Source: Bacillus sp. CGMCC 1.16541 (GTDB lineage: Bacteria; Bacillota; Bacilli; Bacillales; Bacillaceae_H). Taken from it: a stretch of 64,000 nucleotides of DNA. The stretch is from contig NZ_QFRU01000004.1 of assembly GCF_003184905.1 (NCBI RefSeq), positions 281,085-345,084 of the forward strand, written 5' to 3'. The translations under genes and the position numbers were made by a program. Below the pieces are notes generated by a model. It was not told the DNA's origin, searched no databases, and saw only the letters and a list, made by a program, of their open reading frames with translations. This document shows, piece by piece, positions 8,787 to 17,047 of this stretch; position 1 is the first letter of the stretch; every line of letters starts with the position of its first letter.

Positions 8787-9464
8787 TCATTCAATGTTGT
8801 CAATTTGCCAGTCAATCGGTTTGCGGCCATTTTTCTCTAAAAATTGATTGGCTTTTAAAAAATGACCGTTTCCAAAGAAACCTCGATTGGCTGAAAAGGG
8901 ACTTGGATGAGGACTCTCAAGTATGAGGTGATGACTACTGTTAATAAGCGTCTTCTTTTCCTGCGCATGTCTCCCCCACAACATAAAGACAACTGGTTCT
9001 TCTTTTTCAGCAACTAACTCAATTACTCGATTCGTAAACTGTTCCCACCCTTTCCCTTTATGGGAGTTTGGGTTACTTCGCCTCACGGTTAAAACGGTGT
9101 TTAACAGTAAGACGCCTTGCTCTGCCCATTTCACTAAGTAACCATTGTTCGGAATGTGACAGTTCAATTCCGCTTGCAATTCTTTGTATATATTCACAAG
9201 TGATGGAGGTGTTTTAATGCCAGGTTTTACTGAAAAACTTAACCCGTGAGCTTGTCCTGGACCATGGTAGGGATCTTGACCAAGAATGACGACTTTTACA
9301 TCTTCATAACTCGTTAAATGTAGCGCATTAAAAATATCATATTTATCTGGATAAATCGTTTGATTATTATACTCCTCAACAAGGAAATCTCTTAACTTTA
9401 AATAATAAGGCTCATGAAACTGATCTTCTAATAACGGAGCCCAATCATTCTTTAAAACTGACAT
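8787..9464 (-). CDS. ung: Uracil-DNA glycosylase
   Basis: A 225-residue family 1 UDG, which excises uracil from DNA. The catalytic water-activating motif is visible as [18 protein letters not shown] (Asp in GQDPYHG). The DNA-intercalation loop is [17 protein letters not shown] (HPSPxS). [10 protein letters not shown] and the [11 protein letters not shown] loop are also conserved. Length is normal. It is upstream of ywdI on the same strand, 66 bases apart. Confidence 0.97.
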   Translation of the reverse strand: MSVLKNDWAPLLEDQFHEPYYLKLRDFLVEEYNNQTIYPDKYDIFNALHLTSYEDVKVVILGQDPYHGPGQAHGLSFSVKPGIKTPPSLVNIYKELQAELNCHIPNNGYLVKWAEQGVLLLNTVLTVRRSNPNSHKGKGWEQFTNRVIELVAEKEEPVVFMLWGRHAQEKKTLINSSHHLILESPHPSPFSANRGFFGNGHFLKANQFLEKNGRKPIDWQIDNIE

Positions 9465-9611
9465 CGTCTCACACCTTTATTTCAATAATAGATACAGTTA
9501 GAATACCCTAATTACGCTCTCTCAACCACTGTTCAACATCTCATTGTCATGTTCTGCTTTTATTTGTATAAGATAATAAAGAGAAGATTTTCAATTCAAG
9601 GAGGGATTACC

Positions 9612-10058
9612 ATGCTTATTTTAAATCCCGACAAAGTTGATATCAAATACCAACTAGGTACTACACCAACACAACCAATCGTTCCACGTAAGTACACGTT
9701 TCTTCCTGTTTCAAACAACTCAATCATTACCATGATTGTAGGCTTAGAATATGCTTACGATCAAATGAAGCAATCGAGAGATGAATTGTTAGCATCTTTT
9801 AAATTTCATCGTCATCATTATTTTCTTTATCTATACTGTTATATTAGTGAGAAAGCAGATTTTCATACAGCTCGTAAACGTCATGACATGTTTTCAAAAC
9901 AAATCCCTCTTGCCCTAAAAGCGATGCATCAAGGTGACCAAACATTTTTTAGCACACACCCGTTTTTAGAGCAATGCCCTGTTTATATTCATTTTGATTC
10001 GCATTATCCATCTTTAAATGGGGTTGAACAAATTGGTTACTTATCAACCTACAAGTAA
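9612..10058 (+). CDS. Staygreen (SGR) family protein
   Basis: A 148-residue protein matching the staygreen domain by recognised pattern: KVDIKYQLGTTPTQPIVPRKYTF (plant SGR has LPRTYTLTH), a Tyr-Cys-Tyr-Ile-Ser segment at the place of HCHISGG, then R..MFSKQIPLALKAMHQGD (plant: IFCKELPVVLKA..HGD), and VYIHFDSHYPSLNGVEQIGYL (plant: VYFHS....NKVECWG). In plants SGR removes Mg from chlorophyll a. This organism has no chlorophyll genes in view, so the substrate here is unknown. ATG 9612 has AAGGAGGG 8 bases upstream; a longer frame from 9549 has no ribosome site. No signal peptide or membrane helix. Monocistronic. Confidence 0.72.
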   Translation: MLILNPDKVDIKYQLGTTPTQPIVPRKYTFLPVSNNSIITMIVGLEYAYDQMKQSRDELLASFKFHRHHYFLYLYCYISEKADFHTARKRHDMFSKQIPLALKAMHQGDQTFFSTHPFLEQCPVYIHFDSHYPSLNGVEQIGYLSTYK

Positions 10059-10392
10059 AGGACGTTATGAGTGAAAAACAACAATCAACGAGTATATGTA
10101 TCGATATACACATAGGAGATTCCTTTTTTAAGATAGCAAACAAGCGGCTATCGAAGAAAATGAACTCCTTTTTTTGTTCCTTTCATAGAATGAAGATAGC
10201 TCTTTAGTAAACACTAACCTTGGTTATGTGTTGTACAATATCGAATAAAATGCTTTTAAAGTGAGCAAAAACATGGAATAATAACAACAAAACGTCTATT
10301 ATTTACTTTAAACTTTTACATCTGTTGCTTTTGCAACAACAACATGTACATAACGAAGAGTAAACGTATTACAACAAAGTGAGGTCCTGTAA
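10059..10392. other. Intergenic region before zwf, no gene supported
   Basis: This 334-base AT-rich gap contains short dyads: GTATAT-N6-ATATAC near 10090, GATAGC-N9-GCTATC near 10133, and GTTGC-TTTT-GCAAC near 10324-10337. A 46-codon frame from ATG 10067 has poor ribosome-site spacing and no recognisable similarity. The zwf promoter must lie here, but I cannot place it confidently. Confidence 0.5.
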
Positions 10393-11898
10393 GTGATGAC
10401 AAATACACAACCGAAATCCATTATTGTAATCTTTGGAGCTACCGGTGATTTAGCAAAACGCAAATTATTCCCTTCTATTTTCCGCTTATACAAAGAAAAT
10501 AAGCTATCAGAAGATTTTGCTGTAGTAGGTGTAGCAAGAAGACCTTGGACAAATGACGAGCTTCGTAGCAACGTCAAACAATCGGTCGAAAAGTTACAAA
10601 GCGGAGACGCTGATGTAGAAAAGTTCGCTTCACATTTTTACTACCAGCCTTTTGATGTGACAGATATTGCATCTTATCAAGAGTTGAATCATTTACTAAG
10701 TGATCTAGATCAACAATATAACGTTCCAGGTAATCGTATCTTTTATTTAGCGATGGCTCCGGAATTCTTTGGCACCATTGCATCTAATTTAAAAAATGAA
10801 GGTCTCACATCAACAAGTGGATGGAGCCGACTCGTGATTGAAAAGCCATTTGGTCACGATCATCCTTCAGCGCAACAGCTTAACGAACAGATTCGTGAAG
10901 CATTTAACGAAGACCAAATTTATCGTATCGACCATTACTTAGGGAAAGAAATGGTTCAAAATATCGAAGTCATTCGCTTTGCCAACGCATTGTTTGAACC
11001 AATGTGGAACAACCAATACATCTCAAACATTCAGATTACATCAAGTGAAGTACTAGGGGTGGAAGACCGCGGGCGTTATTATGAATCGTCTGGTGCACTG
11101 CGCGACATGGTCCAAAACCATATGTTACAAATGGTCGCTTTACTTGCGATGGAACCACCAATTAAATTAACACCAGAAGAGATTCGCAGTGAAAAAGTGA
11201 AAGTACTACGCGCCCTTCGTAAGTTTGAAGTGGACGAAGTAAAAGATTATTTCGTACGTGGACAGTATGGAAAAGGAATCGTCGAAGAAAAAGAAGTAGA
11301 CAGCTACCGAGAAGGGCCTTCTGTCGATCCGCAGTCGAATACAGAAACATTTGTGTCAGGTAAACTTTTAATTGATAACTTCCGCTGGGCTGGTGTACCG
11401 TTTTACATTCGTACAGGAAAGCGTATGAGTGCAAAATCAACGGAGATTGTTGTTCAATTTAAAGACTTGCCAATGAACCTATACTTTAACAAAGGGAAGA
11501 ACATTCATCCAAACTTATTAGTGATTCATATTCAACCGGATGAAGGCATTACGCTGCACTTAAATGCTCGCAAAGCAGACGGCGGTGCAACATCTACTCC
11601 AATCAAACTGGATTACTGCAACAACTGTGGAGATAAAATGAATACACCTGAAGCATATGAGCGTCTTATTTATGACTGCATGCGTGGTGATGCAACGAAC
11701 TTTACACATTGGGATGAAGTATCTCTTTCATGGGAGTTTGTTGATAAAATCTCAGAAGCGTGGGCAAGCACAAAAGAAGAAAGCTTCCCGAACTATGAGT
11801 CCGGTTCAATGGGACCAAAAGCTTCTGACGCGCTTTTAGGAAAAGATGGATTCCAATGGTGGAACATAAGTACGAATCATACGTTAGAAACTGAATAA
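10393..11898 (+). CDS. zwf: Glucose-6-phosphate 1-dehydrogenase
   Basis: A 501-residue enzyme that oxidises glucose 6-phosphate to 6-phosphogluconolactone with NADP and opens the oxidative pentose phosphate pathway. The N-terminal Rossmann motif is IVIFGATGDLAKRKL. The active site is YRIDHYLGKEMVQNI, near residues 175-190, with the substrate-binding RIDHYLGKE. C-terminal FYIRTGKRM is conserved. It starts at GTG 10393 (GAGG 8 bases upstream) or ATG 10396. The partner 6-phosphogluconate dehydrogenase gndA lies 1.4 kb downstream on the opposite strand. Confidence 0.97.
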   Translation: MMTNTQPKSIIVIFGATGDLAKRKLFPSIFRLYKENKLSEDFAVVGVARRPWTNDELRSNVKQSVEKLQSGDADVEKFASHFYYQPFDVTDIASYQELNHLLSDLDQQYNVPGNRIFYLAMAPEFFGTIASNLKNEGLTSTSGWSRLVIEKPFGHDHPSAQQLNEQIREAFNEDQIYRIDHYLGKEMVQNIEVIRFANALFEPMWNNQYISNIQITSSEVLGVEDRGRYYESSGALRDMVQNHMLQMVALLAMEPPIKLTPEEIRSEKVKVLRALRKFEVDEVKDYFVRGQYGKGIVEEKEVDSYREGPSVDPQSNTETFVSGKLLIDNFRWAGVPFYIRTGKRMSAKSTEIVVQFKDLPMNLYFNKGKNIHPNLLVIHIQPDEGITLHLNARKADGGATSTPIKLDYCNNCGDKMNTPEAYERLIYDCMRGDATNFTHWDEVSLSWEFVDKISEAWASTKEESFPNYESGSMGPKASDALLGKDGFQWWNISTNHTLETE

Positions 11899-11945
11899 AG
11901 AAGGTTGTCTTAAGAAGAGAAATGACTTTTTCAAGATAACCTATT

Positions 11946-11981
11946 GAAAATAAGACCGTCCGTTGACGGTCTTATTTTCAT
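11946..11981. terminator. Bidirectional terminator, zwf/hypR-like
   Basis: A 15-bp stem, GAAAATAAGACCGTC with GACGGTCTTATTTTC, has a 4-base loop and lies between converging genes. Confidence 0.9.
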
Positions 11982-12053
11982 ATTTTAAACTTTTATCCAA
12001 TCACTACTTCATTAGTTCTATAAACAAAAACCAAAGCATTCTGAGCTTTCGTT

Positions 12054-12428
12054 TTACTCTCCTTCAGCTTGTTCCCGATGCTGAACAATTTTATTAGTGT
12101 TTTCAATGCCCCATTTCAACATAAGTTGAATAATAGGTATAAGTGTTTGACCAAACTCTGTAAGGCAATATTCTACTTTCGGCGGAACTTCCTTATAGAC
12201 TTCACGGTGAACAATTCCATCTCTTTCTAGTTCACGTAACTGCAATGTCAGCATGCGTTGAGTGATACCAGGAACAAGTCGTTTAAGTTCGTTAAAACGT
12301 AATGTTTGATCTGTTAAGTGATAAAGAATAACACTCTTCCACTTTCCACCAATAATATCAAGGGTTGCTTCAACTGGGCAGGAATATCCGTGAGGCTCCC
12401 AGTTGGAAAGATTAATTTTAGCTACCAT
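12054..12428 (-). CDS. HxlR/DUF24 family redox-type regulator (HypR-like)
   Basis: A 124-residue winged-helix protein of the MarR/DUF24 group. The family cysteine is Cys17 in [24 protein letters not shown], followed by the recognition region [33 protein letters not shown]. In B. subtilis the DUF24 regulator HypR senses disulfide stress through the equivalent N-terminal Cys and activates the nitroreductase gene yfkO (hypO). Here the gene is divergent from a YfkO-like nitroreductase, which strongly suggests the same pairing. The ATG at 12428 has GGAGAGGA upstream. Whether a second redox Cys exists is doubtful: only Cys17 and one in VEYCLTEFG are seen. Confidence 0.85.
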   Translation of the reverse strand: MVAKINLSNWEPHGYSCPVEATLDIIGGKWKSVILYHLTDQTLRFNELKRLVPGITQRMLTLQLRELERDGIVHREVYKEVPPKVEYCLTEFGQTLIPIIQLMLKWGIENTNKIVQHREQAEGE

Positions 12429-12443
12429 CTCAATCCTCTCCTT

Positions 12444-12463
12444 TAGTATAAAAAATGATACTA
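12444..12463. promoter_or_regulatory. Candidate operator between the HxlR regulator and yfkO
   Basis: Inverted repeat TAGTAT-N8-ATACTA is centred 25 bases upstream of the regulator start and 124 bases upstream of the nitroreductase start. This is the natural position for autoregulation and control of the divergent gene. No binding data. Confidence 0.5.
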
Positions 12464-12577
12464 TATTACAAAAATGTGCGTACTTTTATTTTTTGTGGCT
12501 ACTCTTATAATATAACGTATAAAGACAAACAACTAATCTTTCATCTTATAGAACTAAACATCAAAGGAGTGATGAAC

Positions 12578-13252
12578 ATGAATAAAGAAGCAAAAAAACA
12601 AGAAATTTTAGAAGCTTACCAATTCAGACATGCGACAAAGGAATTTGATCCGAAAAAGAAAATTTCTGACGAAGATTTTGAATTTATTTTAGAGACTGGA
12701 CGTCTATCTCCAAGCTCATTTGGATTTGAGCCTTGGCGCTTTGTAGTCATTCAAAATGAAGAACTTCGTGAACAATTAAAGCCCGTTTCGTGGGGAGCAC
12801 AAAAGCAGCTTCCAACTGCTAGTCACTACGTTGTCATACTCGCGCGTACTGCAGATGATATGATGTACAACTCTGATTACATCGAACATATGAAGAAAGA
12901 TGTCAAACAACTTCCAGAAGAAGCATACAATGCCATTAGCAGTTTCTATCAAACCTTTTTAGAATCAGACTTCAAACTTGTTGGAAACGACCGTGCAATG
13001 TTTGACTGGGCTGCCAAGCAAGTATACATCGCTCTAGGCAATATGATGACAGCTGCGGCTCAAATCGGCATCGACTCTTGTCCAATCGAAGGGTTTGATC
13101 AAGAAAAAGTGCATGATATTTTAGAACAAGCAGGTGTTTTAGAAGGTGGAAACTTCGACGTAGCCGTTATGGCTGCATTCGGTTATCGCACTCACGACCC
13201 ACGTCCTAAAGTACGCCAAGATAAAAAAGACGTCATAAAATGGATTAAGTAA
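12578..13252 (+). CDS. yfkO: NAD(P)H-dependent flavin nitroreductase (YfkO/HypO-like)
   Basis: A 224-residue FMN nitroreductase. The sequence FRHATKEFDPKKKISDEDFEFILETGRLSPSS matches B. subtilis YfkO closely as I recall it. FMN-binding features include RHATKEF, RLSPSSFGFEPWRFVV, and the C-terminal GYRTHDPRPKVR. Family members reduce nitroaromatics and quinones and protect against hypochlorite and disulfide stress. ATG 12578 has AAAGGAG 8 bases upstream, so the longer frame from 12455 is not used. It is divergent from a HypR-like regulator. Confidence 0.9.
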   Translation: MNKEAKKQEILEAYQFRHATKEFDPKKKISDEDFEFILETGRLSPSSFGFEPWRFVVIQNEELREQLKPVSWGAQKQLPTASHYVVILARTADDMMYNSDYIEHMKKDVKQLPEEAYNAISSFYQTFLESDFKLVGNDRAMFDWAAKQVYIALGNMMTAAAQIGIDSCPIEGFDQEKVHDILEQAGVLEGGNFDVAVMAAFGYRTHDPRPKVRQDKKDVIKWIK

Positions 13253-13256
13253 GTAA

Positions 13257-13284
13257 AAAAGAGGAGGGAATGCCCTCCTCTTTT
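13257..13284. terminator. Bidirectional terminator, yfkO/gndA
   Basis: AAAGAGGAGGG and CCCTCCTCTTT form a GC-rich stem around a 4-base loop, with A and T flanks. Confidence 0.9.
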
Positions 13285-13289
13285 CTTTA

Positions 13290-14702
13290 TTACTTCAACC
13301 ACTCTGTATGGAAGATACCTTCTTTGTCGACACGTTGATACGTGTGCGCGCCAAAGTAGTCACGTTGTGCTTGTAAAAGGTTTGCTGGTAACGTTTCTGT
13401 ACGGTAGCTGTCATAGTATGCAAGTGCACTTGAGAAGCTTGGTACAGGAATTCCACGTTGAACCGCAAGCGAAATGACTTCACGTAATGCAGATTGATAG
13501 TTTTCTACAATATCTTTGAAGTATTCATCTAATAATAAGTTCGTTAAGTTTGCATCACGGTCGTATGCTTCTTTGATTTTTTGTAAGAATTGCGCACGGA
13601 TGATGCACCCTCCACGGAAAATCATCGCAATATCGCCGTAACGCAAGTTCCAATCATATTCTTCAGAAGCTGCTTTCATTTGTGCAAACCCTTGCGCGTA
13701 TGAACAAATTTTACTCATGTATAATGCTTTACGAATCGCTTCGATTGCTTCTTTCTTATCACCGTCAAATGCGCTTACTTCAGGACCACTTAACACTTTG
13801 CTTGCTTTTACACGTTCGTCTTTCATTGCTGAAATGAAGCGTGCAAAAACAGATTCTGTGATAATTGGAAGTGGTACACCTAAGTCTAATGCACTTTGAC
13901 TTGTCCATTTCCCTGTTCCTTTTTGACCAGCTGTATCTAAAATGACATCAACAAGTGGTTTACCTGTTTCATCATCTACCTTTGTGAAAATATCAGCCGT
14001 AATCTCGATTAAGTAGCTATCAAGCTCACCTTTGTTCCACTCAGCGAACACTTCATGTAATTCTTGTGCACTCAATCCTAGTACGTGCTTCATAATGAAA
14101 TATGCTTCAGAAATTAATTGCATATCTCCATATTCAATCCCGTTATGAACCATTTTCACATAGTGGCCTGCTCCATTTGGTCCGATGTATGTGCAGCAAG
14201 GATCACCATCCACTTTAGCAGAAATGGCTTTTAAAATGGGCTCTACAAGCTCATATGCTTCTTTTTGACCGCCTGGCATAATAGAAGGACCTTTTAGTGC
14301 TCCCTCTTCTCCACCTGATACACCTGTACCAATAAAGTTTAAGCCAGCTTCAGCAAGCTCTTCACTGCGACGAATTGTATCGTAAAATAGTGTATTTCCA
14401 CCGTCGATTAAAATATCACCTTTATCTAAATAAGGTTTTAATGACTCAATCGTTGCGTCTGTTGGCGCACCCGCTTTTACCATTAATAAAATTTTACGTG
14501 GTGTTTCTAACGATTGAACAAACTCTTCAATGCTGTATGTACCAACGAAGTTTTTACCTTCTGCTTCGTTCTTTAAAAATTCTTCTGTTTTTTCAGATGA
14601 TCGGTTGTATACAGCAACAGAATACCCTCGGCTTTCAATGTTTAAAGCAAGATTTTTACCCATTACTGCTAAACCAATTACACCGATTTGTTGTTTTGAC
14701 AT
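13290..14702 (-). CDS. gndA: 6-phosphogluconate dehydrogenase, NADP-dependent, decarboxylating
   Basis: A 470-residue enzyme that converts 6-phosphogluconate to ribulose 5-phosphate, CO2 and NADPH. The N-terminal [23 protein letters not shown] is the Rossmann motif, with NRS after beta-2, as in NADP-using enzymes. Substrate and catalytic motifs are [21 protein letters not shown] and [20 protein letters not shown] second paralogue, gntZ, lies in the gluconate operon at 50767. ATG 14702 is chosen from AGAAGGGAAG upstream and alignment to the family N terminus; the frame extends to 14744 without support. Confidence 0.96.
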   Translation of the reverse strand: MSKQQIGVIGLAVMGKNLALNIESRGYSVAVYNRSSEKTEEFLKNEAEGKNFVGTYSIEEFVQSLETPRKILLMVKAGAPTDATIESLKPYLDKGDILIDGGNTLFYDTIRRSEELAEAGLNFIGTGVSGGEEGALKGPSIMPGGQKEAYELVEPILKAISAKVDGDPCCTYIGPNGAGHYVKMVHNGIEYGDMQLISEAYFIMKHVLGLSAQELHEVFAEWNKGELDSYLIEITADIFTKVDDETGKPLVDVILDTAGQKGTGKWTSQSALDLGVPLPIITESVFARFISAMKDERVKASKVLSGPEVSAFDGDKKEAIEAIRKALYMSKICSYAQGFAQMKAASEEYDWNLRYGDIAMIFRGGCIIRAQFLQKIKEAYDRDANLTNLLLDEYFKDIVENYQSALREVISLAVQRGIPVPSFSSALAYYDSYRTETLPANLLQAQRDYFGAHTYQRVDKEGIFHTEWLK

Positions 14703-14920
14703 ATGCTTTCTTCCCTTCTTTAATTTATGGGACTTCGCAAACATGTTCAGTCGCCTAAGCTTTTAATACTTTCTTGAAAATAACATAAGAAAGACAAGTT
14801 TTTCAAGTTAGATGCAATCCTACCGAAACCATTGAGTCTTCTCTTGTAGTATCTAACAAACATGGTCATTTATGTTTTGTTTAGTATGAACATTCATTTC
14901 TGTTTTTTTTGAAAGATGTG

Positions 14921-14946
14921 GTTTTAACCTGTAAAAGACAGGCTAT
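14921..14946 (+). promoter_or_regulatory. Sigma-B type promoter
   Basis: GTTTTA (14921-14926), a 14-base spacer and GGCTAT (14941-14946) match the general-stress consensus GTTTAA-N13-15-GGGTAT closely. It is 92 bases upstream of a YflT/GS17M-like gene, a family that is under sigma-B in B. subtilis. The rest of the 335-base gap (14703-15037) shows no gene. Confidence 0.75.
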
Positions 14947-15037
14947 ATAGTAAGCAAGAAACAAAGTTGTAGCTACAACCTCATATGACGTTTAAATGTA
15001 TAAGGAAAAAGAGATGAAAAAACATTAGGAGGTTTTT

Positions 15038-15367
15038 ATGATGGTAAACGTAAAAGTAGTGGAGAATGGTGTACAAGCGAAGGAAGTTGTTGAGCAATTT
15101 GCACGTAGTGGATTCACAATGAAAGAAATTTACTTGTTAGCACATGACAAAACACGCTCAGAAGACTTAGAAAAAGCTATTAATATCAATAATATTGGTG
15201 TATCTGAACAAGGTTTGTTTGATTCTATGGCAAATATTTTCCGCTCACGTGGTGATGAATTACGATCAAAAATGACATCACTCGGGCTGTCAAAACCTGA
15301 AGCAGAACAATATGAAGAGCAATTAGACCGTGGCAAAGTGATCGTCATTGCTTCAAAAGTAGCTTAA
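15038..15367 (+). CDS. General stress protein 17M-like (YflT domain) protein
   Basis: A 109-residue protein starting MMVNVKVVENGVQAKEVVEQFARSGFTMKEIYLLAHD, the heat-induced YflT-domain pattern. It continues with an amphipathic middle and a C-terminal LDRGKVIVIASK strand. The molecular function of the family is unknown. It has TAGGAGG before two tandem ATGs and a sigma-B-like promoter upstream, and is monocistronic. Confidence 0.85.
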   Translation: MMVNVKVVENGVQAKEVVEQFARSGFTMKEIYLLAHDKTRSEDLEKAININNIGVSEQGLFDSMANIFRSRGDELRSKMTSLGLSKPEAEQYEEQLDRGKVIVIASKVA

Positions 15368-15370
15368 TAG

Positions 15371-15407
15371 AAAGAGGGTGTCGGCATGTTGAACCGACAC
15401 CCTTTTT
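15371..15407. terminator. Bidirectional terminator, stress gene/agcS
   Basis: AAAGAGGGTGTCGG pairs with CCGACACCCTTTTT around a 9-base loop. Confidence 0.92.
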
Positions 15408-15410
15408 CTA

Positions 15411-16820
15411 TTAGCTTGCTTTTTTCATTTCTGTCATTTTATAGTGATTTTCAAAGTAATCGTTTGTTTCTCCTACAATGACTTTATAAAGTAAGATTAA
15501 TGCGATTAAGTTTGGAATCATCATCAGTGCGTTTGCCATATCTGCGAAAGCCCACACAACTGTTAAGTTTGCAACAGCACCTAATCCACAAGCAAAGACA
15601 TAAATCCCACGATATAAGCTTGTTAACTTTGTACCAAATAAGTATTCGAAACATTTCTCTCCGTATACATACCAGCCAACAATCGTTGAGAATCCGAAGA
15701 AAATAACCGAGAAAGCAACAATGTATTCTCCAACAAACCCTAACGATGAAGCAAATGCTGCCGATGTTAACGCTCCACCATCTAAACCTGGATCATGTGT
15801 TACACCTGAAAGCAACCCACCTGTCGGATCCCAAAAACCTGTCATTAAAAGGACAAGACCTGTCATTGTACAAACAATAATTGTCACAATAAATGTACCT
15901 GTCATCGCTACTAACGCTTGCTTAACGGGATGGTCAGCACGTGCGTTACCTGCGATTAATGCCGCTGTCCCTAAACCAGCTTCATTCGAGAAAATCCCAC
16001 GTGATACACCACTTCGAATCGCTTCTGAAACCGCTACTCCCACAAATCCACCTGTTGCAGCAATTGGGCTAAACGCATATTCAAAAATCAATGAAAATGC
16101 TGGAAGTACTTGATCAAGATTTAACCCAATAATGACAAGTGCGCCTCCGATGTATAAAAACGCCATCAATGGTACGAAAAATCCTGCTACTGTACTGATA
16201 CGTTGAATACCACCAAAGATAATCAATGTTGTTAAAACAGCTAGTACAATACCTGTTGTTAAGTTTCCTACACCAAAACTTTTATCCATTACACTTGCAA
16301 TTGTATTTGATTGAACACTATTTCCAATTCCTAACGCCGCAAATGCTCCAAATAGCGCAAACGCTAACGCTAAAACTTTAAACTTTGGTCCAAGCCCTTT
16401 TTCAACATAGTACATCGGACCGCCTGAATATTCACCTTTATCATTTTTAACACGATATTTCATCGCTAATAATGCTTCTGCATATTTTGTAGCCATCCCA
16501 AGAAGGCCAACAACCCACATCCAGAAAATCGCTCCTGGACCACCCACTGTAATAGCGGTTGCAACTCCTGCAATGTTACCATTTCCAATTGTTGCAGCAA
16601 GAGCTGTCATAAGTGCTTTAAAATTACTTACGTCTCCTTCAGCTTTTGCATCTTCTTCTTTTTCTCTTGTAAAACCTAATTTAAACGCATAGATTAACTT
16701 TCTAAACTGTAAACCTCGTAATACAACGGTTAAAAATAGCCCTGTCCCAAATAATAAGATTAAGCTAGGTGTTCCCCATAACACCCCGTTGATTTTACCT
16801 AAGATGTCTAGTAAATCCAT
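15411..16820 (-). CDS. Sodium:alanine (AGCS family) symporter
   Basis: A 469-residue transporter with about ten or eleven membrane helices. AGCS signatures are NFKALMTALAATIGNGNIAGVATAI, the GGPGAIFWMWV motif, and SRGIFSNEAGLGTAALI. The family imports alanine or glycine with Na+. It sits divergently beside adeR and next to ald and alr, so alanine is the probable substrate. GGGGAGGA precedes the ATG. A perfect cre-like element lies 20 bases upstream of the start, suggesting catabolite repression. It resembles B. subtilis AlsT and its paralogues; I cannot choose between them. Confidence 0.93.
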   Translation of the reverse strand: MDLLDILGKINGVLWGTPSLILLFGTGLFLTVVLRGLQFRKLIYAFKLGFTREKEEDAKAEGDVSNFKALMTALAATIGNGNIAGVATAITVGGPGAIFWMWVVGLLGMATKYAEALLAMKYRVKNDKGEYSGGPMYYVEKGLGPKFKVLALAFALFGAFAALGIGNSVQSNTIASVMDKSFGVGNLTTGIVLAVLTTLIIFGGIQRISTVAGFFVPLMAFLYIGGALVIIGLNLDQVLPAFSLIFEYAFSPIAATGGFVGVAVSEAIRSGVSRGIFSNEAGLGTAALIAGNARADHPVKQALVAMTGTFIVTIIVCTMTGLVLLMTGFWDPTGGLLSGVTHDPGLDGGALTSAAFASSLGFVGEYIVAFSVIFFGFSTIVGWYVYGEKCFEYLFGTKLTSLYRGIYVFACGLGAVANLTVVWAFADMANALMMIPNLIALILLYKVIVGETNDYFENHYKMTEMKKAS

Positions 16821-16839
16821 TTGTAGTTCCTCCCCTATT

Positions 16840-16866
16840 TGTTAACGCTTACAGTTAATGTAAGCG
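16840..16866. promoter_or_regulatory. CcpA-type cre site and overlapping dyad upstream of agcS
   Basis: On the minus strand TGTAAGCGTTAACA (16840-16853) fits the cre consensus TGWAANCGNTNWCA at every position. The same bases form one arm of an inverted repeat CGCTTACA-N5-TGTAAGCG (16846-16866). It is just upstream of the agcS ribosome site, a position suited to roadblock repression. Confidence 0.65.
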
Positions 16867-17047
16867 CTTCAATAGTCCCGTTGCTATAATATTAACATTT
16901 TTGTGAACAAGTTTTTTTGTTAAAATATAAAAAAAAGGAAAGCTTTTTTTGTTTATTTTCACAAAATACTTTTTTTCAATAGTCAACAGAGTACCAAAAC
17001 ATTTATGATAAATCAACATGTATTATTTTAATAAAGAGGAGCTAAAA

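Noticed and set aside
10067..10207. A 46-codon frame after the staygreen gene (starts MSEKQQST).
   Set aside because: Ribosome-site spacing is only about 4 bases, composition is not coding-like, and it ends in T-rich intergenic sequence. No homology recognised.
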